DNA from: Heterotrichella gracilis
Taxonomy: Eukaryota; Sar; Xanthophyceae; Tribonematales; Xanthonemataceae
Length of the DNA: 64,000 bases
Assembly (NCBI GenBank): GCA_032358255.1
Contig: JAULBX010011767.1
Span: 40,834-104,833 of the forward strand
Reading direction: 5' to 3'
Under the pieces are notes generated by a model that saw only the letters and a program-made list of their open reading frames with translations, made no database searches and was not told where the DNA came from. Made by a program: the position numbers and the translations under genes. Shown here one piece after another: positions 35,071 through 46,563 of this stretch. Numbering within the stretch: position 1 is the first letter of the stretch; every line of letters begins with the position of its first letter.

Positions 35071-37981
35071 CTACTGCTTGGCTGGCCTCCACCCCGCCTC
35101 CAGCGCCTCGTTCTCACTGCAGAACCAGCGCTCCCCCTTGGTTGTGTCGATCCTGGTGGAGTCGTAATACGTCCCCCCTGGTAAGTGGTACACCTTGCCG
35201 CTGTTTTTCGTGATGTTCCCCTTGATGGCGCATCCCGGGGAGGGGGGGAGGAGGGGGGCGGCGGGGGCAGGCTGGGCGGGGATGGCGGCTAGGGTGGGGA
35301 GGGACGGGGCGGGCAGAGGGGAGACGGCCAGGGCACCACCTGTTAGAGGGATGATGGTGAGTGAGTAAAAGTTTACAGAGGGGTGGGTTTTCTTGCAAGT
35401 AGGATTTGTGGTATATATATTTATTTCCAGGAGGTGCGCGGGCGCATGGTGACGAGAGAGGGTTGGCGTGCTGGATGCATGAGGGTGCGCAACGAGGCGA
35501 TGGCATGGTGCACTGCTGGCGCACGATTTAACCCTTGTGCATGACAGCGACTCAGCATCTTCACCCCAGTTGCAGCGGGCTGATACAGTAACTGGCCGTT
35601 TGTTCTTTAGTCCAACATGACTCTGGGACCGTGGGTCGGGGCCCCACTGGGCACCCAATTCACTGTCCCAAGCCTTTGCACATGCCCCATCCATCGCCAC
35701 ACCTATGGCCCCCCCATCACAAACCCCATCGCCATCCTCCCATCCCACCCACACACCCACCCACACACACCAACCCACCTGCCGCTGCCGCCGCCCCCGC
35801 CGCCGCCCCCCTTGGATGCGCCTTGCGCCACTCTGCCGGCACCTGGAATGAGCCCGCCCAGATACCCTGCTTGGCCGCCCGGGCCGCATCCTCATCGCCA
35901 ATATAGTCCTTGGAGTATTGCCTGAAGGGGAGGCAAGGTTGGTCACTTAAATTGGGGGGCAGTTGTCACCTGCCCCCGGGACGCCAGGCTAAACCCGACA
36001 TGCACTGCTCACCTCCCCTACAGGGACGCTGCTGCCCCTGCCCCAGCGTGTTGCTCATGGTAAACAAGGGCCGCAGCGGTTGTTCAATAGTGTCCTCCAG
36101 CACACACCCGCATTCCAAACTAAGGGGGCTTGAAAGTGTCCAATGATATTGAATCCTCCTGTTGAAACCCAGGCAGGCATTTCCCCAGCTTATACATCAC
36201 CCAGCACTGCCACCTATCCCCTAAACACCTGTACCCTCCCCACATCCTCCAGCACATACCCAAATCAGGAGTACTAACAAATTGAATCCATGACGTGGGA
36301 TCAATATATGGGATAAACAGTGCCAGGAAAGAGCTGCTCAGGGCCGCATGTGCAAGACTGACTGCTAATCTGGCTGTATTGCATGTGACTAACTAGCTAA
36401 CTAACTCCACTGCATGGTGTGTCCCAATGTCTTCCTATCAAAACCACATGGTCAGGCATTTTCTCAGCATGCCCCCCACCCAGCAGCCAATTTTGTGCAT
36501 CACCTGTAGGCCACCGCCTGTCCCCGGGACACCATGAACCTCCCCACATCTTCCAGCTGCCCCCCCGGGGATTTAACGGAGCAGGATGCCACCGCCCGCC
36601 CATATTGGTCCTTGTTCCTCACGGTGCAGATGAGGTCCCGGGGGCCCACCCATTGCTCCAAGGTGGTTTTCGCCACCTCGCCTGTAACACGGGGTTCAAA
36701 TTTAGGGGTTTGAGGTCTGGGGCTTTTGCAACCTGGCCTGTCACTTGGGGTTCGGTATTTTGGGTTGAGGGGTTTGGCATCTTGACCTGGCAGTTGTGCG
36801 AGCACATGGGGTTGGAGGGTTCAGGGGTATCGCCTGGCCCGCCGCATGGCATGCACATGGGATAAGGGGCTGGGGTTACTTTAATGTGTGGTTGACGGGG
36901 GTAGGGGGGCATGGGTTGGGGAAATGTCCACCATTATTTCAGTTCTTTTTCAGCCACGCATTGCGATTATGAGGTGAAGCTAACCAACCAGAGACACAGA
37001 TGCATGCAATCACTCGATGCGGCGCACCGGGGTTCCCAACATGTTATTGCCTATGGACTTGTTGTCCGCTGCTGTGTGCAAAGCATGACGTACTGGTGTG
37101 TTTGAGTAATTCGTTAGCTTTGCAAGTGAAATGGAGCCATACCTCATTGCTCAAAGCACAACACATTGCTTGATGGTATCATGAGATTGATGAAATGCAC
37201 ACATGCATAATGCAAGAATGTACTCACTCACAGGATTGGATGTGAACAGTTTATGGGCGTTATATTTTAAATGGGTGATGGGCCCTGAGTCATACCGCAG
37301 GGGTACTGTGCGCCACTGCTGTTGTTGCACATCTGTTTTGTCTCAGGGGCATCTACTCCGTACATGCGGATGCGGGTGCCGGCAACCTGCACCATGCCCG
37401 CCACTGTCAGCCACCATTGAAAAAGCGAAGGCGTTGGATACTCACCCTTGGTACAGCATAGGGGCGTTTGCATACTTCAACCTGTTTTAAATTTCGGGTC
37501 TTTTGCAGAAGCTGTAGATGGGATGGGCCATACTGCTGGTGATCACACAGATGGACCCCGGTACAGTTTAGGGTTCAGAGTTTAGGGTTTAGAGTGTGCA
37601 TGTAGTGGCATGGCAGACACGGGCACTGACAGGCACCACATCAACCACGCACACAGCTCCACCGCAACCTACCACAAGGGTGTCTCCATCGACAATCTTG
37701 GGGTGGCCCACCAGCACCTCCTGAGCGCTTGCCCCAGGCGTCAACGGGGAGAGGAGGATGAACGCTGAGGACAGCAGTGCTGCTGACGCGCGAGCGAACC
37801 GAGACTCTGCTATTGCCCGTACGGCTCCACCCCCATTAGCTGCTTGGTTGGTAGGCTGATGGTGAGGCTTTTGGACGGCCAGCACAGGGCGGGGCCCTCT
37901 ACAGGTGGTAGGTTTGGCTAGAAAAGGTTGGTGGGTCCTTGCAGTGGAGCTGGGAGCAAAGGTTGGACAGATTGCGAACAT
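35071..37981 (-). CDS. Staphylococcal-nuclease-like (TNase) protein with lumen-type targeting peptide
   Basis: Predicted Ca-dependent sugar-nonspecific nuclease. Exons 37981-37673, 37386-37296, 36681-36504, 35921-35779, 35339-35071; phases 0, 1, 2, 1 close to 329 aa. SNase signature: VDGDTLV, RIRMYGVDAPETKQ (equivalents of Arg35 and Glu43 of the S. aureus enzyme) and DQYGRAVA (equivalent of Arg87). This is followed by GDEDAARAAKQGIWAG and a short C-terminal Cys domain (SGKVYHLPGG, then TKGERWFCSE, EAGWRPAKQ) that I recall from other plant and bacterial members. The first 90 residues combine a plastid-type S/T/R/P-rich region with a hydrophobic stretch (AALLSSAFILLSPLTPGASA) ending at an AxA site. 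That is a bipartite thylakoid-lumen presequence, or else a secretory signal anchor preceded by an extension. Confidence 0.88.
36682..36830 (-). repeat. Acceptor-side exon echoes in a nuclease intron
   Basis: On the minus strand the acceptor and start of exon 3 (GTGTTACAG then GCGAGGTGGCG) are preceded by two degraded copies, AAGTGACAG-GCCAGGTTGC (about 36720-36760) and a weaker one with CTGCCAG-GTCAAGATGCC (about 36770-36800). Each is followed by CCCCTCAA/CCCCTAAA text. The introns of this gene also contain TTTAGGG-like motifs near 37568-37590. Confidence 0.65.
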
Positions 37982-38745
37982 TGTGACTGGGAGTCTGACT
38001 GGAACAGCTTTGGGAGTTGATTTACGAGTGGCTTGTTTACAAGCAGCAAACTTTAAACAAAGGAGTGACTAGGATGAACGTGACAGTGCACTTTAGGAGG
38101 TCCTACTCTACAACAGGTGTTTTCACCCAAGAACCCAAACCACCAATAGAACTAGTCGACTGTGAAGCAATGCTTAAATTACAGCGGTATGTGAAAATTT
38201 GTAACGCGCTCACCTGCACTACAGGCTACACAGTTGCAACGTGTGTCACACGCATGCATACAAGATGCCTGCACTACCTCCACCTATCTGTTTCGTGCTC
38301 ACTATCGTTACGGGATACTCCACACGCTCTGAGAAAATCTTCGTTTATGCTTCCTAGTTTCTGTTGTAATAGTGCACTGATGTCTCGGCAGCTGACTATA
38401 CTGGTTTATGCATGCAGCATGGGATATTGGGACAAAATAACCCTACCAGGGTTTTAGGCCTTGGGGACCACAACCGACCCCTGCATGGGCCAGGGCGTGC
38501 GTGCCTTGGTTGGTCAGAGTATAATGCAAGAGACAAGTAAGGAATACAATGTTACAAGACTAGCGCAGACCCTGCTCAGCAAGATGGGTGGAGAGAATTT
38601 TGAAGCGTGATACGTGTCACAACCTATTTCATTCCAAATGGAAATTCCAAATTTGTTTCTGCAATTATTAAAAAAGAAAAAACCCAACCGTCAAATGCAA
38701 AATAACAAACTATTCATCGAAATTGTTGCAGCACCTCAAAAAATG
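37982..38745. other. Intergenic stretch between nuclease and ARM-like genes
   Basis: Holds the promoter of the minus-strand nuclease gene and the 3' flank of the ARM-like gene. A plus-strand open frame of 146 codons (38017-38457) has no recognisable motif and is probably chance. Confidence 0.4.
38552..38556 (-). terminator. TGTAA polyadenylation signal of the ARM-like gene
   Basis: TGTAA on the minus strand about 190 bases after the stop at 38746-38748. Confidence 0.4.
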
Positions 38746-39738
38746 CTACTGCAAATAAACCCCGGTATCATTGCGCAGCAGCTTCACCAATGCGCTCCCC
38801 ACCACCGCCACCCCACTCATGCTCCGCAGCAGGCCCCTTGCCGCCTCCCTCACATCCCCCTGCCCCGCCTCAGCCAACCAGTAGCAGTGCCTCAGCGCGT
38901 CCCCGTGAGCCAGCAACTGCATCGCCCCCTTGTGGGACCCCCCAGCCACAGCCTGAAGCGCCCGCAGCACGCCACATGTCACCTCCGCATCCCGCGCCAC
39001 AGGGTCGACCATGGATGCCAGCGCCGGCACGCCCTCTCCACGCACAATCCCCTCGCGCACCGCCTCGCATGCCGCCAGGCTTGCCACCGTCGAGAGCGCC
39101 TGCGCCCACAGGCCCTGCGGAATGTAGGGACCCCCCAACTCTACCACAGTTGGGAGATCCCATGGGCCCCCGCTGCCTTTGCCAAGGGGAGCCATGCACC
39201 GGATGAGGGCCAAGGCAGCCTCTGCAGCGCCTTGATACACCAGCCCACGCCCATGTGATGGCGCGCCATGCTGCACGAATGATGTAGTGCCTGGTTGCTG
39301 GGCTGTCATGAGTGAACTTCCCTGAGCTAGCTCCAGGCAGGATGCGCCATGGCTGGTGCATTGGTTGACCATTGCGCGCATTGCCGTGGCCACAGCCATG
39401 CATCCCCGCATGCCTGCGCAATGGCATGCCGCCTCAAGCAGCAGCGGGACCGCCCAATCCCGGTCGTGCATCGCCCGCGTCGCCATGCCTCCGCACTGCG
39501 CCATCAGCACAGCCAGGCACCGCGCGACCTCGCCCTGAGTGGCGACATCCGGTTGGTTGAGGAGGTGGAAGAGGCTGGTGTAGAGGATCGGGTGTGCGCC
39601 GATGGTGAGCGCCAGGTGGCGGCTGGTGGTGGACAGCTGCGCCAGCGCTGATGCTGCGGAAACCCTGGCGGAGGGTTTGGGAGACTGCTCCAGCTGCTCC
39701 AGGAGCATGGGGATGATGGCGCTGGTGGTGTGGTCCAT
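38746..39738 (-). CDS. ARM-like helical-repeat protein of unknown function
   Basis: 330 aa from ATG 39738 (context GCGCCATGGACC) to TAG 38746-38748, without introns, which is unusual here. The open frame continues to an ATG at 40092 (448 aa). I prefer the internal start because the extra part is not protein-like and contains a good acceptor (TTTTGGTGCAG) just upstream, suggesting a 5' intron. The sequence is alpha-helical with armadillo/HEAT-like spacing: SARVSAASALAQLS, GEVARCLAVLMAQCGG, QALSTVASLAACEAVREG, TCGVLRALQAVAGGS, REAARGLLRSMSGVA. Such proteins are usually scaffolds. No catalytic motif is seen and I do not recognise the orthologue. Confidence 0.65.
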   Translation of the reverse strand: MDHTTSAIIPMLLEQLEQSPKPSARVSAASALAQLSTTSRHLALTIGAHPILYTSLFHLLNQPDVATQGEVARCLAVLMAQCGGMATRAMHDRDWAVPLLLEAACHCAGMRGCMAVATAMRAMVNQCTSHGASCLELAQGSSLMTAQQPGTTSFVQHGAPSHGRGLVYQGAAEAALALIRCMAPLGKGSGGPWDLPTVVELGGPYIPQGLWAQALSTVASLAACEAVREGIVRGEGVPALASMVDPVARDAEVTCGVLRALQAVAGGSHKGAMQLLAHGDALRHCYWLAEAGQGDVREAARGLLRSMSGVAVVGSALVKLLRNDTGVYLQ

Positions 39739-42141
39739 GGCGCTAGCGCTGGGCTTGATCAAGGTGGACTTGGGGAGCGACGCTGCACCAAAATTGTGTT
39801 GACTCGCAGCAGCGATTTGGCATGCAATGCGTTGTAAATTTTGTGTCCTAACCAAAAGGTGGTAGTTGCTGGGAGAGCCTGACTTGTTTGAATTAAGGAA
39901 CGCACACCCCAAAAGGGTTGGGATTTGTGGCTGGCTGCACTCGTCTCGTACTGGTGGCGCAACGTTTCTCCGGCTCGCCAGTGTAACAAGGAAATGGATA
40001 CCAGCAAACAAGTACCTCTGTATTGAATAGTCTGTAGCAGAGAGTTCAGTAGGGAATGGGTCCTGGCTGGCTTTTTTACCGCATGTTTGCATGCGCTTCT
40101 ATGACCAGGGCTATGTGCCAGGTGCACTGTGGCTGCTGTCGACTTGTGACAGCTCTAGACAGCTCTGCGCGGTGTGCGGCGCCGTCCGGTTATCGCGCTG
40201 TTGTCGAGTCCAGTCGAGCCCGTTCCGGTGCGACACGATTGGGACCGCCGTAGGGATTGATCAACAAAATATTGGGGATTTGCCTCATTTTGGGGGTACC
40301 AGGTGATCACATGTGGTAATCCCATCGCCATGTGCGCCTGCTGCGTGTCCATGTGCGACGGGCATGTGTCACATGTGGCCGGCCGCAAACGCGTGCGCCT
40401 GATCATTACGTTAGCCTGACTTGTGCGCTTTACCCGTGTATCAATCCCCCTGGGTGATTTTCGCCCGCAATGAAAAGGTTTGGACACTTTTTGCGCCACA
40501 TGGAACTTGATTATCACATCATGCTGCCAAAATCTCGTCATAATGACATCATTGCAACGACGTTTCCTGGATCTCCGGTACGAGTGAATACTCACTGTCT
40601 ATCGACTTGTTACAATCTTAGGACATCAGGCGGATCCGTGCATTTGTGACAAATGTGTGTCCCTGCGACTCGATTGGCAGTGTGTGTGGGGGTGACTAAC
40701 TAAAACCTTCGCAAACAGAAGGAAAGCACGTTATTTCCACGCATGCGCTGCCTGTTCACAGCAGAAAGTAGCAAAAAGGATTTGGTTCTTGGCAGCAAGG
40801 TCGAGCCAGCAAACTCTTCAACGGTTTCAGTGCCAGTGGGCGCGGGCTACCTCCAGGGGGGAAGGCAGGGCAGCAAACCGCAACGCGAACGTGAGTAAGA
40901 TGGCAAGGATAGCGAGTAATCACCGCTGGCACGCGGTTGTGCAAACTAGCTGCTGATGTTATGGTTGTGGCGCAGTATAGGTCTCAAACCTGGATATGGG
41001 TGCCATGTGCCAACCTTCTCCCGTGAATGCTAGTCACCTTCGCACCCGCTTTGCTGGCACTTCCCACAGACGTTCAACCCATACTTGCAGCTTTGCAAGA
41101 CACCTTGTATACGAGTCTCTTGATATTGTCGACTTGCAGCTGCTGGCTTCGGGCGTTACCCGCTTGCTTTACCTCCCATCTCGCACATCCTGCCCCCTAC
41201 CCATTTCCAGCGGATTAATCACACTGATGTACACAGTTCTTTACATCGCAGACGTCGAGGTAACCTGCGTCAATATGTGTTTCAAGCGCGTTTAGTTTCG
41301 CACGTTAGTGTCCACGTCTGGGTGTGGTTTGCCTGTCCAAGTCTCCACCCACAAGACAACAGTAAGGTGGAAGTCAGTCTGTTGTCGTACAGCCCGAGTT
41401 GGGCGTGTGCGAGGCTTCCCCTTGGCGAGTACCGTTCGTCTCACGTTTCCTGCCTACGACCTGTGTGGGGGCTTTGTTCCTTGGATACCTGGCTAGCCAA
41501 GCGGGTGCTAGTCCTGTCCCGCTCGTTCTCGTGGAGCTGTTACTACGGTGTTAGTCAGTGCTTACAACGCACGTGCCCCCAACTCCCCGTGGATCCATCT
41601 CTCCTTTCGGTGCGAGTCTTCCGAGCTCCCGTTGCATCGCCTCTTCTGCCCTGTCTATGCGTTGTGTGCGCGCTGATCCTTGCCCAGTGACCGGTCGCTT
41701 AAAAAAGTGCATGGTACAGGTCCAGGTTGCGAGTTCGAACCAGGCAGGAGTGGCGAAACGCAAGCGCTACACCTGGCACAGCACCAGTCTACAAGGCGCA
41801 CGGGCGTAGAAGAAGCACCCTTTAAGGGCGATAAGGACACACCACTGCAGCCCCACCAAGCTCTGGCGCATCGTGAACTGGTTAGTAACCTGCTGTGCCC
41901 AGGTTGCCTGCCGCGTCATGAGTGACTCCCCATGCCTGCTCAGCACCCCGTCACAGCTGTAACGGGCGCCGATCCCGATAGCCCGCCCCCCGCGTCCTTT
42001 CTTTCGCCTGTTCCTGCCATATCACCCACCAGTGCCCTGTCTTGGATGCTCGACCCTCACCTGTTATTGCCCACCTCACGCAGGTAGCGACACCTGGCTT
42101 TGGCACCCAACTAGCTCCCACTAGGCGAAGCTGACGCTGCG
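39739..42141. other. Long intergenic stretch upstream of the TRF-like gene
   Basis: No supported gene over 2.4 kb. Open frames such as 41277-41690 (+) lack motifs. A tRNA-like TTCGAACC segment near 41735 was rejected (see list). The stretch must include the promoters of the ARM-like gene (minus) and the TRF-like gene (plus). Confidence 0.4.
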
Positions 42142-44142
42142 ATGGATAGCCAGGTAACCACTTACGGCGACCCTCGAAGTTTGGTTTGGCGTCCCTGCCA
42201 ATATCCCTCCTTCCCTTATCCCCACCAGCTTCATGCGGTGGTTGTCACTGCTATAAGTGTTTGTGCCTGGCTTGCACTGCCAGCCTCGAGCCCTCCTTCA
42301 TGGTCAGCTGCCCCAGTAGTCTGTTGTACCACTGGTATATAACCCTTCTAAGAGGTCAGTCTGAACTGCGCCAGCACTTCCACATACGCTGTATTGGTCC
42401 CAGCTGTACTGCCTCCCCCCGCCACCCTCCCCTTTCCCCCCCTCCCCAAACACCACCCACCCCACCCCTCCAAACGCCACTCACCCCTCCCTTGCCCCCT
42501 TGCAGGCAGAGTACTTTGCTGGAGAGGTGTATGCCCCTGCCACCCTCCAGGACTACAACATCATGGACTACACCGAGCTCAACTCCCGGGATGGCTCAAA
42601 CGACACCTTCCTGCCGTACTTTGAGGAGGAGCAGAGCAAATACGAGCCCGCCCTCATGTCATCCTCCCTGTGGCAAGATGACGGGTATGACGATGAAGGG
42701 TACTGCGGGGCGGTGCCCTTCCCAACCTCGCCGGACCTGGACGCCATGCCCCGGGGCGGCCTGGAGCAGCTGCGCCATGGCGCCAATGCCCATGCCATGG
42801 CGCACCACCAGATGCTGGCGGGCAGCAGCGGCAGCGACACGCAGCTGGCGCTCCCGCACCTCAGCCGCAACAACACCTCTGGGTCCTCCGCCAGTGAAGA
42901 CTCCCTCTTCGGCATGGATGACTACGCCCCCCCTGCGCCGCCGCCGCCTCCCCCCTCCGCCATCCCCGAGGCCGCGCTCATGCCGATGCAGCCCGGCGCC
43001 GTGCAGGCCCCGCTGCAGCCCATGGCAGCCGGCTCCCAGCCCCTGCTGGTGTACAACAAGGCCACCGGCGACTTCTTTGCATGCATGATGCCGCCCACGG
43101 GGCTGGCACTGCAGTACGCCATGCTGGGCGCGGGCATGCAGCAGCAGGCGGCGATGATGCAGCAGGCGGCGGACGCCGCCGCGGGCGAGCACGCGCTGAG
43201 CGTCCTCGGCGAGACCCCGAGCAAGGGCGTCAAGCTCACCAAGCCCCGCTCCAAGCGCAAGGCCAAGACCATGATGGCGCTGCGCGTGGACCGCAAGCCC
43301 AGCCACAAGGCGTACCTCAACAGCGTGTCACCGGAATCCAGCGACAGCCGCCAGGGGGGCGAGAGGAGGGAGAAGGGGAGGTGGGAGAAGGTGAAGCAGG
43401 AGGAGGTTGAGGAGGAGGAGTATGCCGAGAGTGAGGAGGAGGCTACTATGGAGCTGCAGCCTGTGGCAGCCTACCCGCCCTCGCGCCGCAACCGCAAGCA
43501 GCCGCAGACGGGCAAGCGCAAGCCGCATGTGCCATGGTACGGCGCTGCTCCTGCCCATGCCCCATTCCTGTCCTGTGCGGTGTGTGTGTGTGCCCATGCG
43601 GTGCGCCATTGGATCTGGCAGCTGTACTGTTGTGTGACAGTGGTTGTGCAATGTGCCCCCTCCTCCGCTGGCAACCGTCAGCTGCATCCACTGCAGCCAT
43701 GAAGCTGCATGCATGTATCAGGCCCATAATCTTATCTATAATGCTGCCTCCCATGGCCTACCTTCCCTCTTCCCCCACCCCGCCACTTGCAAATGCATCC
43801 AAACCCTAATTCCCACACACTCATATCCCCCCTCCACCCCACCGCAGGACGGTCAAGGAGACGGAAGCCCTGGTGGAGGGCGTGGAGGAGGTGGGCCACG
43901 GCAAGTGGGCCGACATCAAGAAGCTGGACCACCGCGAGCTGCGCCAGCGCACCGCTGTCGACCTCAAGGACAAGTGGCGCAACCTGGTGCGCCTGGCCTC
44001 GGGGCCCATGTTTGGTGGCAGGGGGGAGGAGGGCAAGGGGAACAAGAGGATGGCGACCTCCGAGGAGCTTCTGCAGCGGGTGTGCAGCATCATGGGCTAT
44101 CACGGGCTGGGCGGGGGGCAGGGGGGCCGCGACATGGATTGA
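42142..44142 (+). CDS. TRF-like telobox Myb DNA-binding protein
   Basis: Predicted nuclear protein binding double-stranded telomere repeats or telobox promoters. Exons 42142-42153 (MDSQ), 42506-43536, 43848-44142; phases 0 and 2 close to 445 aa. The C-terminal single Myb repeat spans about residues 345-400: VPW, TVKETEALVEGVEEVGHG, KWADIKKL, then the telobox VDLKDKWRNL, diagnostic for plant TRP/TBP/TRF-type proteins. The N-terminal half is acidic and low-complexity: PPAPPPPPP run, a Met/Gln-rich segment near 205-225, a basic SKRKAK patch near 252, and an acidic EEVEEEEYAESEEEA stretch near 305. There is no recognisable TRF homology domain, as in plant members. The tiny first exon was chosen because it is the nearest ATG with a donor in the right phase. 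Confidence 0.86.
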
Positions 44143-46563
44143 CGGGGTGCCGCGGTCCATCCCCAGGTGAATCCCTGGGTTGCCCTGGTCAATCCCCGTA
44201 TTTGTTGATCCCAGGGGTGGAGGAGGTGGAGCGTGGAGGGGGTGTTGTTCCTGCAAAGGGGGGTAACGCATGCGAATGCAGCGTAGGGTGCAGGGTAGAG
44301 CAGCGTGCATGCAGCCCAGGGCTTGTCACACGGGGTGTACAATATGCAAAGAACTGCGGGAGGGCTGTGGTGACAGGCCTGGGCTCGAGGGCACTCTGCG
44401 AGGGAGGGGGGGAGGTGTATGAATACGTACTAAGGGGGGAAAGTGTGATTTTGTGCAGAAGGACATCAGGAAGGGGTGCAAGCTGTGGGTGCGCATTTCA
44501 CATGTAGCAGTGCTATTGCAGGTGGTTGGTAGCCTAGAAGTTGTGAAAAGCCTAACGCATGCTGCTTTATTGCCAGGTATTTCAGTTTGTGCCGCGCTCC
44601 AGAAAGGGTTTGCTAGGGTTTGCAAGGGTTTACGAATGACGTGTTTGGGCTGTTTCACCTGCCCCTGGGTGGCTACTCCACCCGCTCTGACAGGTGGGAA
44701 GTCGCAGGCGCATCTCTGCAGAAGCTGCGCTACTTTGGGTTGTCTTGCCCGTTGCCGAAGAATTGGGTAATACTTGTTGATCCAGGACTGGCGGTGGCAG
44801 TTTGCCTAGGCCACTTCAATTTTTTTTTGTGCTCACTTCTTTTAAAGAGTAGCCGTTTGTACACTAGTTTTAGTCATCACAAGTCTGGGATTCATTCCTC
44901 CCTACTGGATCACAGCCATGTGCTCGTTTCCTGTCCGATATTCAGTAATTTGACGTGCAGTTACTTGGTATTGGAGGTTGGTAATCAGTTGGGTGTGCGA
45001 TAGGGTTGTACCAGATTTTCACATAACGCTATATGGGTTTATATAGCGTCATGTGAAAGGTTGAGCACAATTTGGCATTGTCTAGTTTGACCGGTCGATC
45101 AGGCCACAGCTTTTGCTTTACCCAAGGCTAGTTATAAGCAGGCCAGAGGTTTGGCGTTGCTCAATTGTCATTGTTTGTTTTCACTAAGATACCATTTTGG
45201 CACTCGGAGCGGTATTTCTCCGCATATGGCCAACACACCATGGTTTGTTGTACCTCTAGCGCCGGTTTCTCGATCTGCCACTTGATGCATTGTGGCAGCC
45301 GGTGCACGTTTCCACATGGTTTTCTGCTGACCTGACACTGTGCTTGGGGTTTGCCAGCGCTGCACCAATTTGTGTGCACCCTGGCTTAGGGTTTCAATGA
45401 CGCCATTGCATGTATTACCAGTCCAACTACAAGTATTTCACGTTTGCACCTCGAATATAGTACTAGGTGAGGAGGGGGTCATGCCTCCCCAGCAGTCGCT
45501 GGGGATGTGCTCTTTTCCTTCCCACAAGTTTGGAATTCGCTCCCTTTTTTTCCAATGAATTAGTTGTGTTACCTGACGGAACTCGCGCAATGGAGCTTGC
45601 GCAGTCAATGCTGCACTGTCTACTGTTCTTGATATGCTGCATTCATCCATTGCTTTGCTGACAGCTGTCCCGGGGATGCTGTGCAATTTGTGTTTTGTGG
45701 CCCAGGCCTCTCTATTTATGCGCCAGCCACAGCTGCACTGGAGCCCCTTTTTCCTGCAGCACGGCGTTTGCGATAGCAGTAACTGAAAGTGTGTATGTTT
45801 TCGCACGTGTCTTTTGTGTTCCATATGTGGTCTATGGTGATGGTAGGGTACTAGCAAGCTTATTTTGACCCTTTGGGATGGATCAATGTGCCCTAGGTGC
45901 ACCATAGTTGTGCATGCCACGGCAGCTGCCAAGTTGGGGCCAAGCCCTGCAGATGTAATGCTGTTGCAACGAAAAAAATGGCACATATGTGACTTCTGCG
46001 TCGCGCCAGGTGCGTGTGCAGATCTATACCACGCACGCCGCAGTGCGCCAGCAGCGGCAGTGTGGTGTAGCCTGGCGAGGGTTCAGAACTCAGCAGGATT
46101 GGTCTGAGAGCCTTGTGCAAGGCATGCACCGAATGAGACCCTATTGGGAACCCTACTAGGGTAATTTGACAGTTACCACCGGGCCGCAAGATGCCCCTGC
46201 CGAAGCTGGAGGGCATAAGGCGCTGTGCACTCCTGTTGCTGCATTGTGAACAGCCCTGCTTTTCGTGTGGGAGCCCGCCTACTTTTTGTCCTTGACTTCT
46301 AGCCTTGCAGCAGCACAGAGGTTGCCCAGCAGAACCACTGCCCGTCGCATAGTAGAACGCTTGCTGGCAGAAGACGGCTAGCTCCGAGTGACGCACTGCC
46401 GCTATCCATACGACCGTGTCCTGAGGCACGAGCGAAAGGAGGGTGCAAACCTAGACCCGGGCATGGGGTAGTGTGGTGACCCGCCGTTCTCACTGGGGTT
46501 GACGATGTTAGGTAGCTTGGCTTCCATCTTTTGACAGAGTGGTGCAATACGTACTATTGAGAC
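44143..46563. other. Long intergenic stretch before the helicase gene
   Basis: No supported gene over 2.4 kb. The minus-strand open frames at 45438-46429 are without recognisable motifs. A strong hairpin at 45018-45057 is listed separately. Confidence 0.4.
45018..45057. repeat. 16-bp stem hairpin
   Basis: TTCACATAACGCTATA (45018-45033) and TATAGCGTCATGTGAA (45042-45057) pair at 15 of 16 positions, the exception being G-U compatible on one strand, with an 8-base loop. Intergenic; possible MITE remnant or structured RNA. Confidence 0.65.

Noticed and set aside
38017-38457. 146-codon plus-strand open frame between nuclease and ARM-like genes
   Set aside because: No recognisable domain, poor start context and AT-richer than the coding exons of the window.
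41715-41765. tRNA-like segment with AGGTTGCGAGTTCGAACC
   Set aside because: The TTCGAAC loop is present, but the T stem does not pair (GCGAG against CAGGC) and no anticodon or D arm fits around it. At most a fragment of a tRNA-derived repeat.
42659-43306. Minus-strand open frame of 215 codons opposite the TRF-like gene
   Set aside because: Composition shadow of a GC-rich, low-complexity sense exon whose frame splices to the telobox Myb domain.
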